Of a stretch of 64,000 nucleotides of DNA, positions 7,653 through 14,791 are shown in pieces. Made by a program: the position numbers and the translations under genes. The notes below the pieces were generated by a model that had not been told where the DNA came from, searched no databases, and worked only from the letters and a program-made list of their open reading frames with translations. Origin of the DNA: Lachnospiraceae bacterium. Its GTDB lineage: Bacteria; Bacillota; Clostridia; Lachnospirales; Lachnospiraceae. The stretch lies in contig CP107199.1 of assembly GCA_025758065.1 (NCBI GenBank), forward strand, positions 1,723,501-1,787,500, given 5' to 3'. Within the stretch, counting starts at the first letter, position 1, and every line of letters begins with the position of its first letter.

Positions 7653-8633
7653 ATGAACTTCTATGATGATTTGGTCATGCAGACCCAGATGAATTACTCC
7701 AGGCACTATCCTATCTATGCTTCCGGCAGTACGCCTTATCAGCTGACTGACAAAAAGCCGCTGCCGTATAGCGAACAGATCCATCGTTTGGTACAGGAGG
7801 TAAAGGAAGCTGATTGTGTGGTAGTGGGAGGGGCCTCCGGCCTGTCTGCTGCCGGTGGCGGAGATTTTTACTACGAGGACAACGACTCCTACCGCAAATA
7901 CTTCCGACCTTTTGCCGAGAAATACCACTTCAAAGGTGCTTTTGCAGGGATGATGCACCCCTGGAAGACAAGGGAAGAGTATTGGGGGTATCTCGCCACC
8001 TTCCTTCACACCACCCAGACCGCACCTGTGCGTCATTCCTATTTGGATTTAGACGCTTTGCTGAAAGGCAAGGACTTCTTCATCCTCACCACTAATCAGG
8101 ATACCCAGTTTGTCAAACTCTACCCGGAGGAGAAGGTGGCGGAGATCCAGGGGGATCACCGCTTCTTCCAGTGTGCCGCCTGTTGTACCGATGACACCTG
8201 GGATGCGGTAAAGCCGGTGGCTGATATGGTAGCCGCTATGGGGGATGGCACGAAGATTCCTACGGATCTCATTCCCCGGTGCCCCCACTGCGGCGGTGAG
8301 GCATTCCCCTGGGTGCGAGGATATGGGAATTTCCTGCAAGGAAAGAAATACGAAGAACAGTACGAAAAAATTTCTCGCTACGTACTGGAACACAAAGACA
8401 GCAAAATTCTGTTCCTGGAGCTGGGCGTTGGCCGAATGACTCCCATGTTTATCCAAGAGCCTTTCTGGAACCTGACCCTCAGATTTCCCCATGCTCGATA
8501 TATTGCTATCAACGATAAGTATGACTTCCTGCCCAAGCAGTTGGCGGACAAGGGCATGACCATTGTGGCCGACATTGCTCAAGTGTTACGGGATGCACGG
8601 GACACCATGGGCAGCGGAGATAACGATCAATGA
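7653..8633 (+). CDS. Class M-like sirtuin 1 (predicted NAD+-dependent ADP-ribosyltransferase)
   Basis: A Sir2 Rossmann protein of 326 residues. The NAD-binding loop reads VVVGGASGLSAAGGGDF (about 57–73), in place of the classical GAGIS..SGIPDFR. LTTNQD supplies Asn (about 148). The position of the catalytic His holds Gln (EIQGD, about 166), and an Arg follows in PWVRG (about 222). Cys pairs at about 174/177 and 210/213 form the zinc site. Gln for His with this Asn/Arg pair is the signature I recall for SirTM enzymes, which ADP-ribosylate proteins rather than deacetylate them. ATG 7653 has AAAGGA at a better distance than ATG 7644. It is the first gene of a five-gene operon. Confidence 0.8.
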   Translation: MNFYDDLVMQTQMNYSRHYPIYASGSTPYQLTDKKPLPYSEQIHRLVQEVKEADCVVVGGASGLSAAGGGDFYYEDNDSYRKYFRPFAEKYHFKGAFAGMMHPWKTREEYWGYLATFLHTTQTAPVRHSYLDLDALLKGKDFFILTTNQDTQFVKLYPEEKVAEIQGDHRFFQCAACCTDDTWDAVKPVADMVAAMGDGTKIPTDLIPRCPHCGGEAFPWVRGYGNFLQGKKYEEQYEKISRYVLEHKDSKILFLELGVGRMTPMFIQEPFWNLTLRFPHARYIAINDKYDFLPKQLADKGMTIVADIAQVLRDARDTMGSGDNDQ

Positions 8634-9511
8634 GGGTTGGAAACCAAACGGTGCTTCAGGAACTTGCCGAGCGTATTGATCAAGCAGATGCCGTTGTGAT
8701 CGGAGGCGGCTCCGGCCTGTCAAGCGCGGCTGGATACGACCACTACCATTGGTCCCCGGCACTTTCGGAGGCATTGGCTCCCTTTCGCGAACAGTATGGC
8801 TTTACCTCTCCGCTGGCTGGATTCTACCATTGCTTTTCCAGCTATGGGGAACAGTGGGGGTATTACAGTCAATATATCCGCTTCATGTGGGAAGCCCCTA
8901 CTGGGCAGCCCTATCTGGACCTGCAGGCGCTTATTGCGGACAAACCTGCTTTTGTTCTGACTACCAATGTGGATCAGCAGTTTTTTCGAGTATTTCCCCA
9001 GAAACAAATTTGCGCCTTTCAGGGAGACTTTAGCTACTGCCAATGCAGTCAGCCCTGCCGGGATGATATTGGGGAAAACTGCGAACTGGTGAAGGAACTG
9101 ACTGGTTGCTTGGTAGGTGTTCGCCTGCCGGAGGAGGCTGTTCCCCGTTGCCCGGATTGCGGGCGAGTGCTGGTGCCCTGGGTACGAGATGATACCTTTC
9201 TGGAGGGAACCTTCTGGCAGGATAGTCTGCATCGCTACCATAGATTCCTGCGGCACTGGATAATGGATCAGTCCGACAAAAAAGTCCTGCTGTTGGAACT
9301 TGGCGTGGGTGAGATGACACCCAGTATCATCAAATTGCCCTTCTGGGAACTTACTGCCAAAAACGAAAACGTCTTTTATGCATGCCTTAATCGAGAGGCA
9401 GCTCATAGGCCAGAGCATCTGAGGGGACGCAGCCTGTATCTGCAAGGAGATTTGGCGGAAACTCTAGCTGCCCTCCGGCAGGAGCGATCCATCGCAGCAA
9501 CCATAAAATAG
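8630..9511 (+). CDS. Class M-like sirtuin 2 (predicted NAD+-dependent ADP-ribosyltransferase)
   Basis: The 293-residue paralogue of the preceding gene overlaps its stop as ATGA. It keeps the same set: AVVIGGGSGLSSAAGYDHYH (21–40), Asn113 in LTTNVD, Gln131 in CAFQGD where deacetylases have His, Arg186 in PWVRD, and zinc ligands among Cys137/139/143 and Cys174/177. Length is close to that of known SirTM proteins (about 290). The 18- and 55-residue spacings Asn–Gln–Arg nearly equal those of gene 1. Unlike gene 1 it lacks the extra 37-residue N-terminal segment. Both appear catalytically complete, so they may modify different targets or act as a heteromer. Confidence 0.8.
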   Translation: MRVGNQTVLQELAERIDQADAVVIGGGSGLSSAAGYDHYHWSPALSEALAPFREQYGFTSPLAGFYHCFSSYGEQWGYYSQYIRFMWEAPTGQPYLDLQALIADKPAFVLTTNVDQQFFRVFPQKQICAFQGDFSYCQCSQPCRDDIGENCELVKELTGCLVGVRLPEEAVPRCPDCGRVLVPWVRDDTFLEGTFWQDSLHRYHRFLRHWIMDQSDKKVLLLELGVGEMTPSIIKLPFWELTAKNENVFYACLNREAAHRPEHLRGRSLYLQGDLAETLAALRQERSIAATIK

Positions 9512-9528
9512 AAAAGGAGCGAACGAAT

Positions 9529-10365
9529 ATGATTGATTGGAACCCTATTGCGGAAAAATTCAGAGAAGCGGATGCTATCCTGATCGGGGCCAGTAACGGC
9601 CTATCCATCACCGAAGGACTGCGTTTGTTTGCGGACAATGCAGCCTTTGATGAATTGTTTGGGGATTTCAAACAAAAATACGGCTTACGTTGTATTTTGC
9701 AGGGCATGATGGCCGGATGGCCCAGCGAGGAGGAAAAGTGGGCCTTCTGGGCCCGTCTCATCCATCATTACTGCGGGCAGTATCAGCCTACGCCGGTGAT
9801 GAACGATTTGAAGGCCATTGTGGGAGAAAAAGATTACTTTGTCGTCACATCAAACGGAGAAGGTCACTTTGAACTGTGCGGCTTCGATCCGACGAAAATC
9901 TATGAGATTGAGGGCAACTGGTTTACGATGCAGTGTGCCCGCCCCTGCCACGACACCTTCTATTCAAGTTTAGAGGTGGCCGAAAAATTATCGGCTGCTG
10001 AACAGGGCGGCCATGTGCCTACAGAGTTGGTGCCGCGTTGTCCCAAGTGCGGAGGTCCCATGGACATCCACATGGGCGCAGGTCAGAGAATGATTCCGGA
10101 TACCGCTGCCCAGGCACGGTTCCAAAACTTTCTGAAAATCTACCACGGGAAGAAACTGGTAGTTCTGGAGCTGGGCATTGGCTGGCGCAATCAGCTGATC
10201 AAGGCTCCGATGATGCGCCTGGTGGCCAGCGAGCCAAACGCCACTTATGTGACCATCAATCTGGGGGAAATCTACATTGCGGACAATATCAAAGAGAAGT
10301 CCTTCGGACTGGACGGGCGGCTGGATGAGCTGCTGCCTGCTCTCCGTGAGGCGTGCGAGGCATGA
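9529..10365 (+). CDS. Class M-like sirtuin 3, divergent and probably catalytically dead
   Basis: A third paralogue, 278 residues, 17 bp after gene 2 with an AAAAGGAGCG ribosome site. The fold and zinc ligands (Cys136/140, Cys171/174) are kept. The NAD loop is altered to IGASNGLSITEGLRLFADN. The LTTN.D motif became VTSNGEG, the Gln position is Glu128 (YEIEG), and the PWVR Arg is missing (about 178–183, MDIHMG). It may bind NAD+ or ADP-ribose without transferring it, or serve as a regulatory subunit. The reading frame is intact and well initiated, so it is not a pseudogene. Confidence 0.75.
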   Translation: MIDWNPIAEKFREADAILIGASNGLSITEGLRLFADNAAFDELFGDFKQKYGLRCILQGMMAGWPSEEEKWAFWARLIHHYCGQYQPTPVMNDLKAIVGEKDYFVVTSNGEGHFELCGFDPTKIYEIEGNWFTMQCARPCHDTFYSSLEVAEKLSAAEQGGHVPTELVPRCPKCGGPMDIHMGAGQRMIPDTAAQARFQNFLKIYHGKKLVVLELGIGWRNQLIKAPMMRLVASEPNATYVTINLGEIYIADNIKEKSFGLDGRLDELLPALREACEA

Positions 10366-10386
10366 CGATTTCGGAGCAAGTGCAAA

Positions 10387-10707
10387 ATGACTATACAAAT
10401 GCATAAGAAAGTTAAAATCACCGTGCTGCGGACGGAATATTATCAAGAACTGGCAGAACAGTATGCAATTCCTAATTTGGGGAAGTGTCCTTTTCATCAG
10501 AAAGGTCAAGTGCTATACAGCGATGGCATCCATCCGCCGGATGGAATGTGTGGCGTTGCTTGGCAGGTGATTGCTCCCATGGCATGTCAGCTATCTTCGG
10601 GGGAATTAGTTCAGCCATCTGGTACTTGGCTGAATGATGATACGATTGGCGTGTTCGCTTGTCCAGACGGAATTCGGCCGGTCATTTTTCTCTTAGAGGC
10701 AGAGTAA
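10387..10707 (+). CDS. TIGR04076-family small protein
   Basis: The 106-residue protein has KVKITVLRTEYYQELAEQY near the N-terminus, GKCPFHQKGQVLYSDGIHPP in the middle, the WQVIAP segment, and the C-terminal FACPDGIRPVIFLLE. This order matches the TIGR04076 family as I remember it. Function is not established; the paired cysteines (about 34, 55, 66 and 92) hint at metal binding or redox use. It lies 21 bp after sirtuin 3 in the same transcript, so it is a candidate partner or substrate of the sirtuins (inference). Confidence 0.7.
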   Translation: MTIQMHKKVKITVLRTEYYQELAEQYAIPNLGKCPFHQKGQVLYSDGIHPPDGMCGVAWQVIAPMACQLSSGELVQPSGTWLNDDTIGVFACPDGIRPVIFLLEAE

Positions 10708-10751
10708 AGAATACAATTTTGATATTAAAAATTTAAACAGGAGGGTAAATT

Positions 10752-11549
10752 ATGCAAATTCGACAGATACGAAATGCAACCATTAAAATTCACTATGGGG
10801 GGAAGATTTTTTTAGTCGATCCGTGGCTCGCCCCCAAGGACGGTTTTGGTTGCTTTGCCAGACTTCCCGAATCCATTCCCTTTAAAACGCCGGATTCTCA
10901 GAAAACATTCATTTCCATGCCCATTTGTCCGCTTCCCACAACGGTTGATGAAATTCTTGCAGATGTGGACTATTATATTGTTACTCATATCCATCCGGAT
11001 CATATTGATATGGAGATGGACGGAACAGTTGGGAATATGTTAAACAAGGAAACACCCGTGCTGGTACAGAACAACGAAGATGCGCAGGTTTTTGTTCGGT
11101 CGAGATTTAAAGATGTAAGAATCTTGCCGAAGTCTGGTCTTTCGATTGGAGAAATAACCGTGACAAATGTACCGGCACGACATGGCGTGACGATTCCCTG
11201 TGGTTCTGCCATGGGGTTTATGATGGAAGGAGAGGAAAAAACACTTTATCTTGCCGGTGATACCGTTTGGTATGAACAGGTAGAGGAAAACTTGAGACGG
11301 TTTCAGCCTGATGTTATCATACTAAATGCTTGTGCTGCGGAGCTTGTTGATTTTGGCAGACTGATTATGGATGCTGAAGATGTGGCACAAGTAATCACAC
11401 ACGCTCCAGAAGCCGATATTATTATCAGTCATATGGATAATGTGGCACATGCTTCTCTTTCTCGCACTTCTTTAAGTGAGCAGTTGGAATCACAGAATCT
11501 TCTCTCTCGAGTGAAGATCCCTGCCGACGGTGAAACTTTGTCGTTTTAA
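10752..11549 (+). CDS. MBL-fold metal-dependent hydrolase (UlaG-like)
   Basis: The 265-residue metallo-beta-lactamase-fold protein has the metal-binding motif THIHPDHID (about 79–87), ARHGV (about 142) and AGDT (about 172), with a late His in ISHMD. It resembles UlaG-type lactonases and other 'MBL fold metallo-hydrolase' proteins of about 250–270 residues. It starts 44 bp after the TIGR04076 gene behind CAGGAGGG and ends the sirtuin operon. A hydrolase of a small ester, lactone or phosphodiester is expected. In this context cleavage of an ADP-ribose-related product is conceivable but purely speculative. Confidence 0.8.
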   Translation: MQIRQIRNATIKIHYGGKIFLVDPWLAPKDGFGCFARLPESIPFKTPDSQKTFISMPICPLPTTVDEILADVDYYIVTHIHPDHIDMEMDGTVGNMLNKETPVLVQNNEDAQVFVRSRFKDVRILPKSGLSIGEITVTNVPARHGVTIPCGSAMGFMMEGEEKTLYLAGDTVWYEQVEENLRRFQPDVIILNACAAELVDFGRLIMDAEDVAQVITHAPEADIIISHMDNVAHASLSRTSLSEQLESQNLLSRVKIPADGETLSF

Positions 11550-11657
11550 AACACAGTTTGCATCCTTGCTTGTCAAGTGATAAAATATTTTCCGTAAAAT
11601 AATGTAAAGCAAACGCCATTGACAATGGAACTCCAGCTGTCAATGAAAAAAACAATA

Positions 11658-11696
11658 GCCGGGAAGTTGACTCAAATTGTCAATGCCTCCCGGCTG
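11658..11696. terminator. Bidirectional terminator between convergent genes
   Basis: AGCCGGGA (11658–11665) pairs with TCCCGGCT (11689–11696), extended inside by TTGAC/GTCAA. It lies between the operon end at 11549 and the convergent hxlR-like gene ending at 11726. An upstream A-rich and downstream T-containing flank suit both directions. Confidence 0.6.
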
Positions 11697-11725
11697 TTAT
11701 CATGCAGATATTAATATAGTTAGAA

Positions 11726-12079
11726 TCATGGTATATATTTCATTCCCCATTGGGAAATGGCGTAAAAGACCGGCAGCAGGTCACGACCTTTCTCAGTAAG
11801 GAAATATTCCACCCGCAAGGGCATCTCATTGTACTGGATTCGTTGTATTAAATCATCGGCTTCCAACTCTTTGAGGGCATTTGTCAGCGCCGTATTTGTA
11901 ATTGGCTTTAGCATCTTTTTCAGTTCCCCAAACCGCATGGGACACTTGATGCATAGTTCATAGAGAATTTGGAGCTTCCATTTGCCCTGCAGCATTTGAA
12001 CCACCGGCGTGACCGGGCAGTTTCCCTCGCCAGTTAGAATGACACTGTCAACCTTTTCTTTGAATTCTTCATAAGTCAT
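11726..12079 (-). CDS. HxlR-family winged-helix regulator (second copy)
   Basis: About 117 residues from ATG 12079 (MTYEEFKEKVDSVILTGEGN), behind AGGAAAG; an upstream ATG at 12130 would add 17 atypical residues. It carries GNCPVTPVVQMLQGKWKLQI, whose Cys (about 22) sits where many HxlR proteins have their N-terminal redox sensor, and the recognition helix TNTALTNALKELEADDLIQR. It is divergent from a flavin reductase, repeating the layout at 1701–2725 with a different pair of proteins. Confidence 0.85.
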   Translation of the reverse strand: MTYEEFKEKVDSVILTGEGNCPVTPVVQMLQGKWKLQILYELCIKCPMRFGELKKMLKPITNTALTNALKELEADDLIQRIQYNEMPLRVEYFLTEKGRDLLPVFYAISQWGMKYIP

Positions 12080-12139
12080 AATTGGAGCTTTCCTCGTCTT
12101 TTGCAGTATATTTTTTGATACCAGGTACAAATAATTTGC

Positions 12140-12171
12140 GTACTTGAACGAAAATTGCTATCAGATATAAT
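12140..12171 (+). promoter_or_regulatory. Flavin-reductase promoter overlapping an HxlR-type operator
   Basis: TTGAAC (12144–12149), 16 bp, TATAAT (12166–12171) drive the gene at 12234. GTACTTGAA (12140–12148) overlaps the -35 box and is the reverse complement of the 9-mer at 2341. A second GTAC lies at about 12125. Repressor binding here would block the promoter directly. Confidence 0.6.
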
Positions 12172-12233
12172 AAATATATCACCGGTTGGCCGTGCAGTCA
12201 ACGACTGAAATTTCTTAGAAAGGTCTGAATTTT

Positions 12234-12737
12234 ATGAAAGAACTGAACATTATGGAGGCTACTGTTCTGACCTCCCCCAATCCGCTGACACTGATCTGCT
12301 CTAAAAAGGAGGATGGTTCTACGAACCTGGCTCCCATTTGCTTTGTGTCTTACCTCTCCTTCAATCCGCCTATGGTGGGCTTCGCCACTGGCAAACAGTC
12401 CCACACCGGCAAGCGTGTGCGTGAGACCGGCAAAGTCATCGTCACTGTTCCCGGTGAGAGTCTGGCTGGCACAGTAATGGCCTGCGGAGCGTCTACCGGT
12501 GCCGAGACCGACAAGGTGGCCGCCAACAACATCGAGATGATGGCTGTGGAGGGCAGCGACATCCAGATTCCGGCGGACACCCGGCTGGCGATGGTGGCTA
12601 CCTTGCAGCAGTCGGTGGAGGTGGGCGACCATATCCTGCACATCTGTCAGGTGGACAAGTTCCTGGGCGATGAGAAGAAGAAGGGGCTGTATGCCTGGAA
12701 CGGCTTCGGGAAAGTTGCACCTGCGGCAGAAGGCTGA
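12234..12737 (+). CDS. Flavin reductase-like FMN-binding protein (second copy)
   Basis: The 167-residue split-barrel protein contains SPNPLTLICSKKEDGSTNLA, NPPMVGFATGKQSHTGKRVR and GDHILHICQVDKFLG, all characteristic of the flavin reductase-like domain. It is only distantly similar to the protein at 1701–2267, so the two HxlR/reductase units are not a recent duplication. The start lies 7 bp after AGAAAGG-type sequence. It is followed after 28 bp by the radical-SAM pair, with no terminator between, so the three may be co-expressed. Confidence 0.85.
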   Translation: MKELNIMEATVLTSPNPLTLICSKKEDGSTNLAPICFVSYLSFNPPMVGFATGKQSHTGKRVRETGKVIVTVPGESLAGTVMACGASTGAETDKVAANNIEMMAVEGSDIQIPADTRLAMVATLQQSVEVGDHILHICQVDKFLGDEKKKGLYAWNGFGKVAPAAEG

Positions 12738-12765
12738 ATCTTAAAACGGTAAGGAGGCATCAGCG

Positions 12766-13455
12766 GTGGCTGTTTGTATTAAAGACTGTATTCAAAACAT
12801 GAATCTGGTGATCGGCTGTACGATCGGTTGCAGCTACTGCTACGCCAGAAATAATGTCCGCCGGTTTCACATGACCGACGACTTTGAAAAGCCAGAGTTT
12901 TTTCCAAATAAGCTGCGGCTGATGGAGAAAAAGCGCCCACAGACTTTTCTGCTCACCGGCATGAGCGATTTTTCCCACTGGAAGACAGAGTGGCGGGAAC
13001 AGGTATTTGCCAAGATGACTGAGAATCCGCAGCACCAATATCTGTTTTTGACCAAGCGACCGGAGGATATTGTGTTTTCCACGACCCTGGAGAATGCTTG
13101 GTTTGGTGTATCTGTTACCTCCAGCAAAGAAAAAAACCGTATCCGGACTTTGCGGGAGCATATCCATGGCGGACACTATCATGTGACCTTTGAACCTATG
13201 TTTGATGAGGTTGGCATGGTAGACCTTACCGGAATTGAGTGGATCGTCATTGGGACTGAGACCGGACATAGGAAGGGCAAAGCCGTATCGAAACCGGAAT
13301 GGGTGTGGAACCTGACACATCAGGCCCATGCGCTTGGCATCCCTGTATTTATGAAGGAAGATCTGCTTCCTATCATGGGAGAGGCACAGATGGTACAAGA
13401 ATTTCCCCCGGCTTTTTACCGGGTATTGGAGGAACAGAAGACATGGCGGAAGTAA
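12766..13455 (+). CDS. Radical SAM mobile pair protein A
   Basis: A radical-SAM protein of 229 residues starting at GTG 12766 behind AAGGAGG. The cluster motif CTIGCSYCYA (CX3CX2C) is at about residues 18–27, unusually near the N-terminus. A TFLLTGMSDFSHW strand and QYLFLTKRPED resemble DUF5131/phage Gp37-68-type radical SAM proteins. Together with the next gene it matches the pair annotated as radical SAM mobile pair proteins A and B, found on mobile elements of Firmicutes. Substrate is unknown. A MarR regulator often accompanies the pair; none is adjacent here. Confidence 0.75.
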   Translation: MAVCIKDCIQNMNLVIGCTIGCSYCYARNNVRRFHMTDDFEKPEFFPNKLRLMEKKRPQTFLLTGMSDFSHWKTEWREQVFAKMTENPQHQYLFLTKRPEDIVFSTTLENAWFGVSVTSSKEKNRIRTLREHIHGGHYHVTFEPMFDEVGMVDLTGIEWIVIGTETGHRKGKAVSKPEWVWNLTHQAHALGIPVFMKEDLLPIMGEAQMVQEFPPAFYRVLEEQKTWRK

Positions 13456-14360
13456 AAGAGAGCAGCATTCTGATTCAGGATGTAGAAACCAAAAATATTA
13501 TGACAAAATCCGCCCTGCCGGTGGGAGGCTATTCCGTCAATCCTTATGTGGGATGTACCCATGGCTGCAAATACTGCTACGCCTCGTTTATGAAGCGATT
13601 TACCGGGCACACCGAACCGTGGGGGACATTCCTGGATGTGAAACATTGGCCAGCAATCAAAAATCCGCAAAAATACAAAGGGCAGCGCGTAGTCATCGGT
13701 TCAGTGACCGATGGCTATCTGCCCCAGGAGGCTCAGTTTCAGAACACCCGTAAGCTTCTTGAACAGCTCCGGGGCAGTGAGGCAGAAATTCTCATCTGTA
13801 CCAAGTCAGACTTGGTAATCCGTGACATTGACCTTCTGAAAAAATTGGGAAAGGTCACGGTTTCTTGGTCGATCAATACATTGGACGAAGGCTTTAAAAA
13901 TGATATGGACGATGCCGTCAGCATCAAGCGGCGGCTGGATGCCATGAAGCAGATCTATGATGCGGGCATTCGCACCGTCTGCTTTATTGCCCCTGTCTTT
14001 CCGGATGTCACGGATTTTGAGGCTATCTTCCATCAGGTCAGAAATCAATGCGACCTGATATGGTTAGAAAATCTAAACCTGCGAGGCGGATTCAAAAAAG
14101 ACATCATGGACTATATTTGTAAAAAATATCCTGACTTGGTTCCGCTGTACGATGCTATCTACAATAAGGGAGACAGAAGCTACTTCCGTGGTTTGGAGGA
14201 TCAAGCGGAACGGCTGGCACAAGAAAACAGCTGTCCCTTCGTGGACAACGAGCTGCCCTACGGACGAGCAGAGCCTGGGCACCCGGTCATTGTGGATTAC
14301 TTTTACCATGAGGAAGTTCGTGGCTCGGAAAACACCGGGCGACGCAACACCAAAAAATAA
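13443..14360 (+). CDS. Radical SAM mobile pair protein B
   Basis: This 305-residue radical-SAM protein starts at ATG 13443, inside the end of protein A (13-bp overlap), behind GGAGGAACAG. It carries NPYVGCTHGCKYCYASFMKR (about 33–52) with the CX3CX2C cluster motif, and GSVTDGYLPQEAQ, similar to spore photoproduct lyase-like and Rv2578c-like DNA-repair relatives. The overlap implies coupled translation and probably a complex with protein A. Earlier in-frame starts (13299) lie within protein A and are unlikely. Confidence 0.75.
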   Translation: MAEVKESSILIQDVETKNIMTKSALPVGGYSVNPYVGCTHGCKYCYASFMKRFTGHTEPWGTFLDVKHWPAIKNPQKYKGQRVVIGSVTDGYLPQEAQFQNTRKLLEQLRGSEAEILICTKSDLVIRDIDLLKKLGKVTVSWSINTLDEGFKNDMDDAVSIKRRLDAMKQIYDAGIRTVCFIAPVFPDVTDFEAIFHQVRNQCDLIWLENLNLRGGFKKDIMDYICKKYPDLVPLYDAIYNKGDRSYFRGLEDQAERLAQENSCPFVDNELPYGRAEPGHPVIVDYFYHEEVRGSENTGRRNTKK

Positions 14361-14375
14361 TTTGTGAAATAAATG

Positions 14376-14417
14376 GGTTCTGACATGGAGCTGTGCTTCA
14401 ATGTCAGAACCTTTTTT
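14376..14417 (+). terminator. Rho-independent terminator after the radical-SAM pair
   Basis: GGTTCTGACAT (14376–14386) pairs perfectly with ATGTCAGAACC (14401–14411), followed by TTTTTT. Confidence 0.85.
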
Positions 14418-14478
14418 AGCACTGTTTACCCATTCAGAAATTTTCTTATCCCTCTTGGAAGGACTTGTACTCCGTCTA

Positions 14479-14530
14479 TTGTTTTTCGATTTTCCCCGCT
14501 CTACAATGTAGACAGAACGATTAAATGATT
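14479..14530 (+). promoter_or_regulatory. feo operon promoter
   Basis: TTGTTT (14479–14484), 17 bp, TACAAT (14502–14507). Immediately downstream, an imperfect inverted sequence around AACGATTAAATGATTGTT (14517–14534) lies where a metal-responsive repressor could bind. No Fur or DtxR consensus was recognised with confidence. Confidence 0.5.
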
Positions 14531-14557
14531 GTTTATTGATATTGAGAGGTGAGAAAG

Positions 14558-14791
14558 ATGCTTTTGAAGGATGCGAAGATTGGACGGGCTTATACCGTAA
14601 AGTCCATTCATCTTCCCTTTCAGCTTGAGCGGCGTTTGGAGACTTTGGGCATGACCCGTCAGACCGCCATCTCTGTGCTGAACCGAAAAGGAAAGGGAAT
14701 TTTGATTATTAAACTGCGGGGCACCCGGTTTGCCTTGGGGTATAACATTACCAAAAATATTACAGTGGAAGAAGGTGACGTGCATGAGTGA
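14558..14791 (+). CDS. feoA: FeoA ferrous-iron transport accessory protein
   Basis: The 77-residue SH3-like FeoA protein contains AKIGRAYTVKSIHLPFQLER, GMTRQTAISVLNRKGKGILI and GTRFALGYNITKNI. FeoA is a small cytoplasmic partner of FeoB. ATG 14558 lies behind GAGAGGTGAG; a GTG nine bases earlier overlaps that ribosome site and is less likely. Its last 8 bp overlap feoB, so the two are coupled. Confidence 0.9.
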   Translation: MLLKDAKIGRAYTVKSIHLPFQLERRLETLGMTRQTAISVLNRKGKGILIIKLRGTRFALGYNITKNITVEEGDVHE

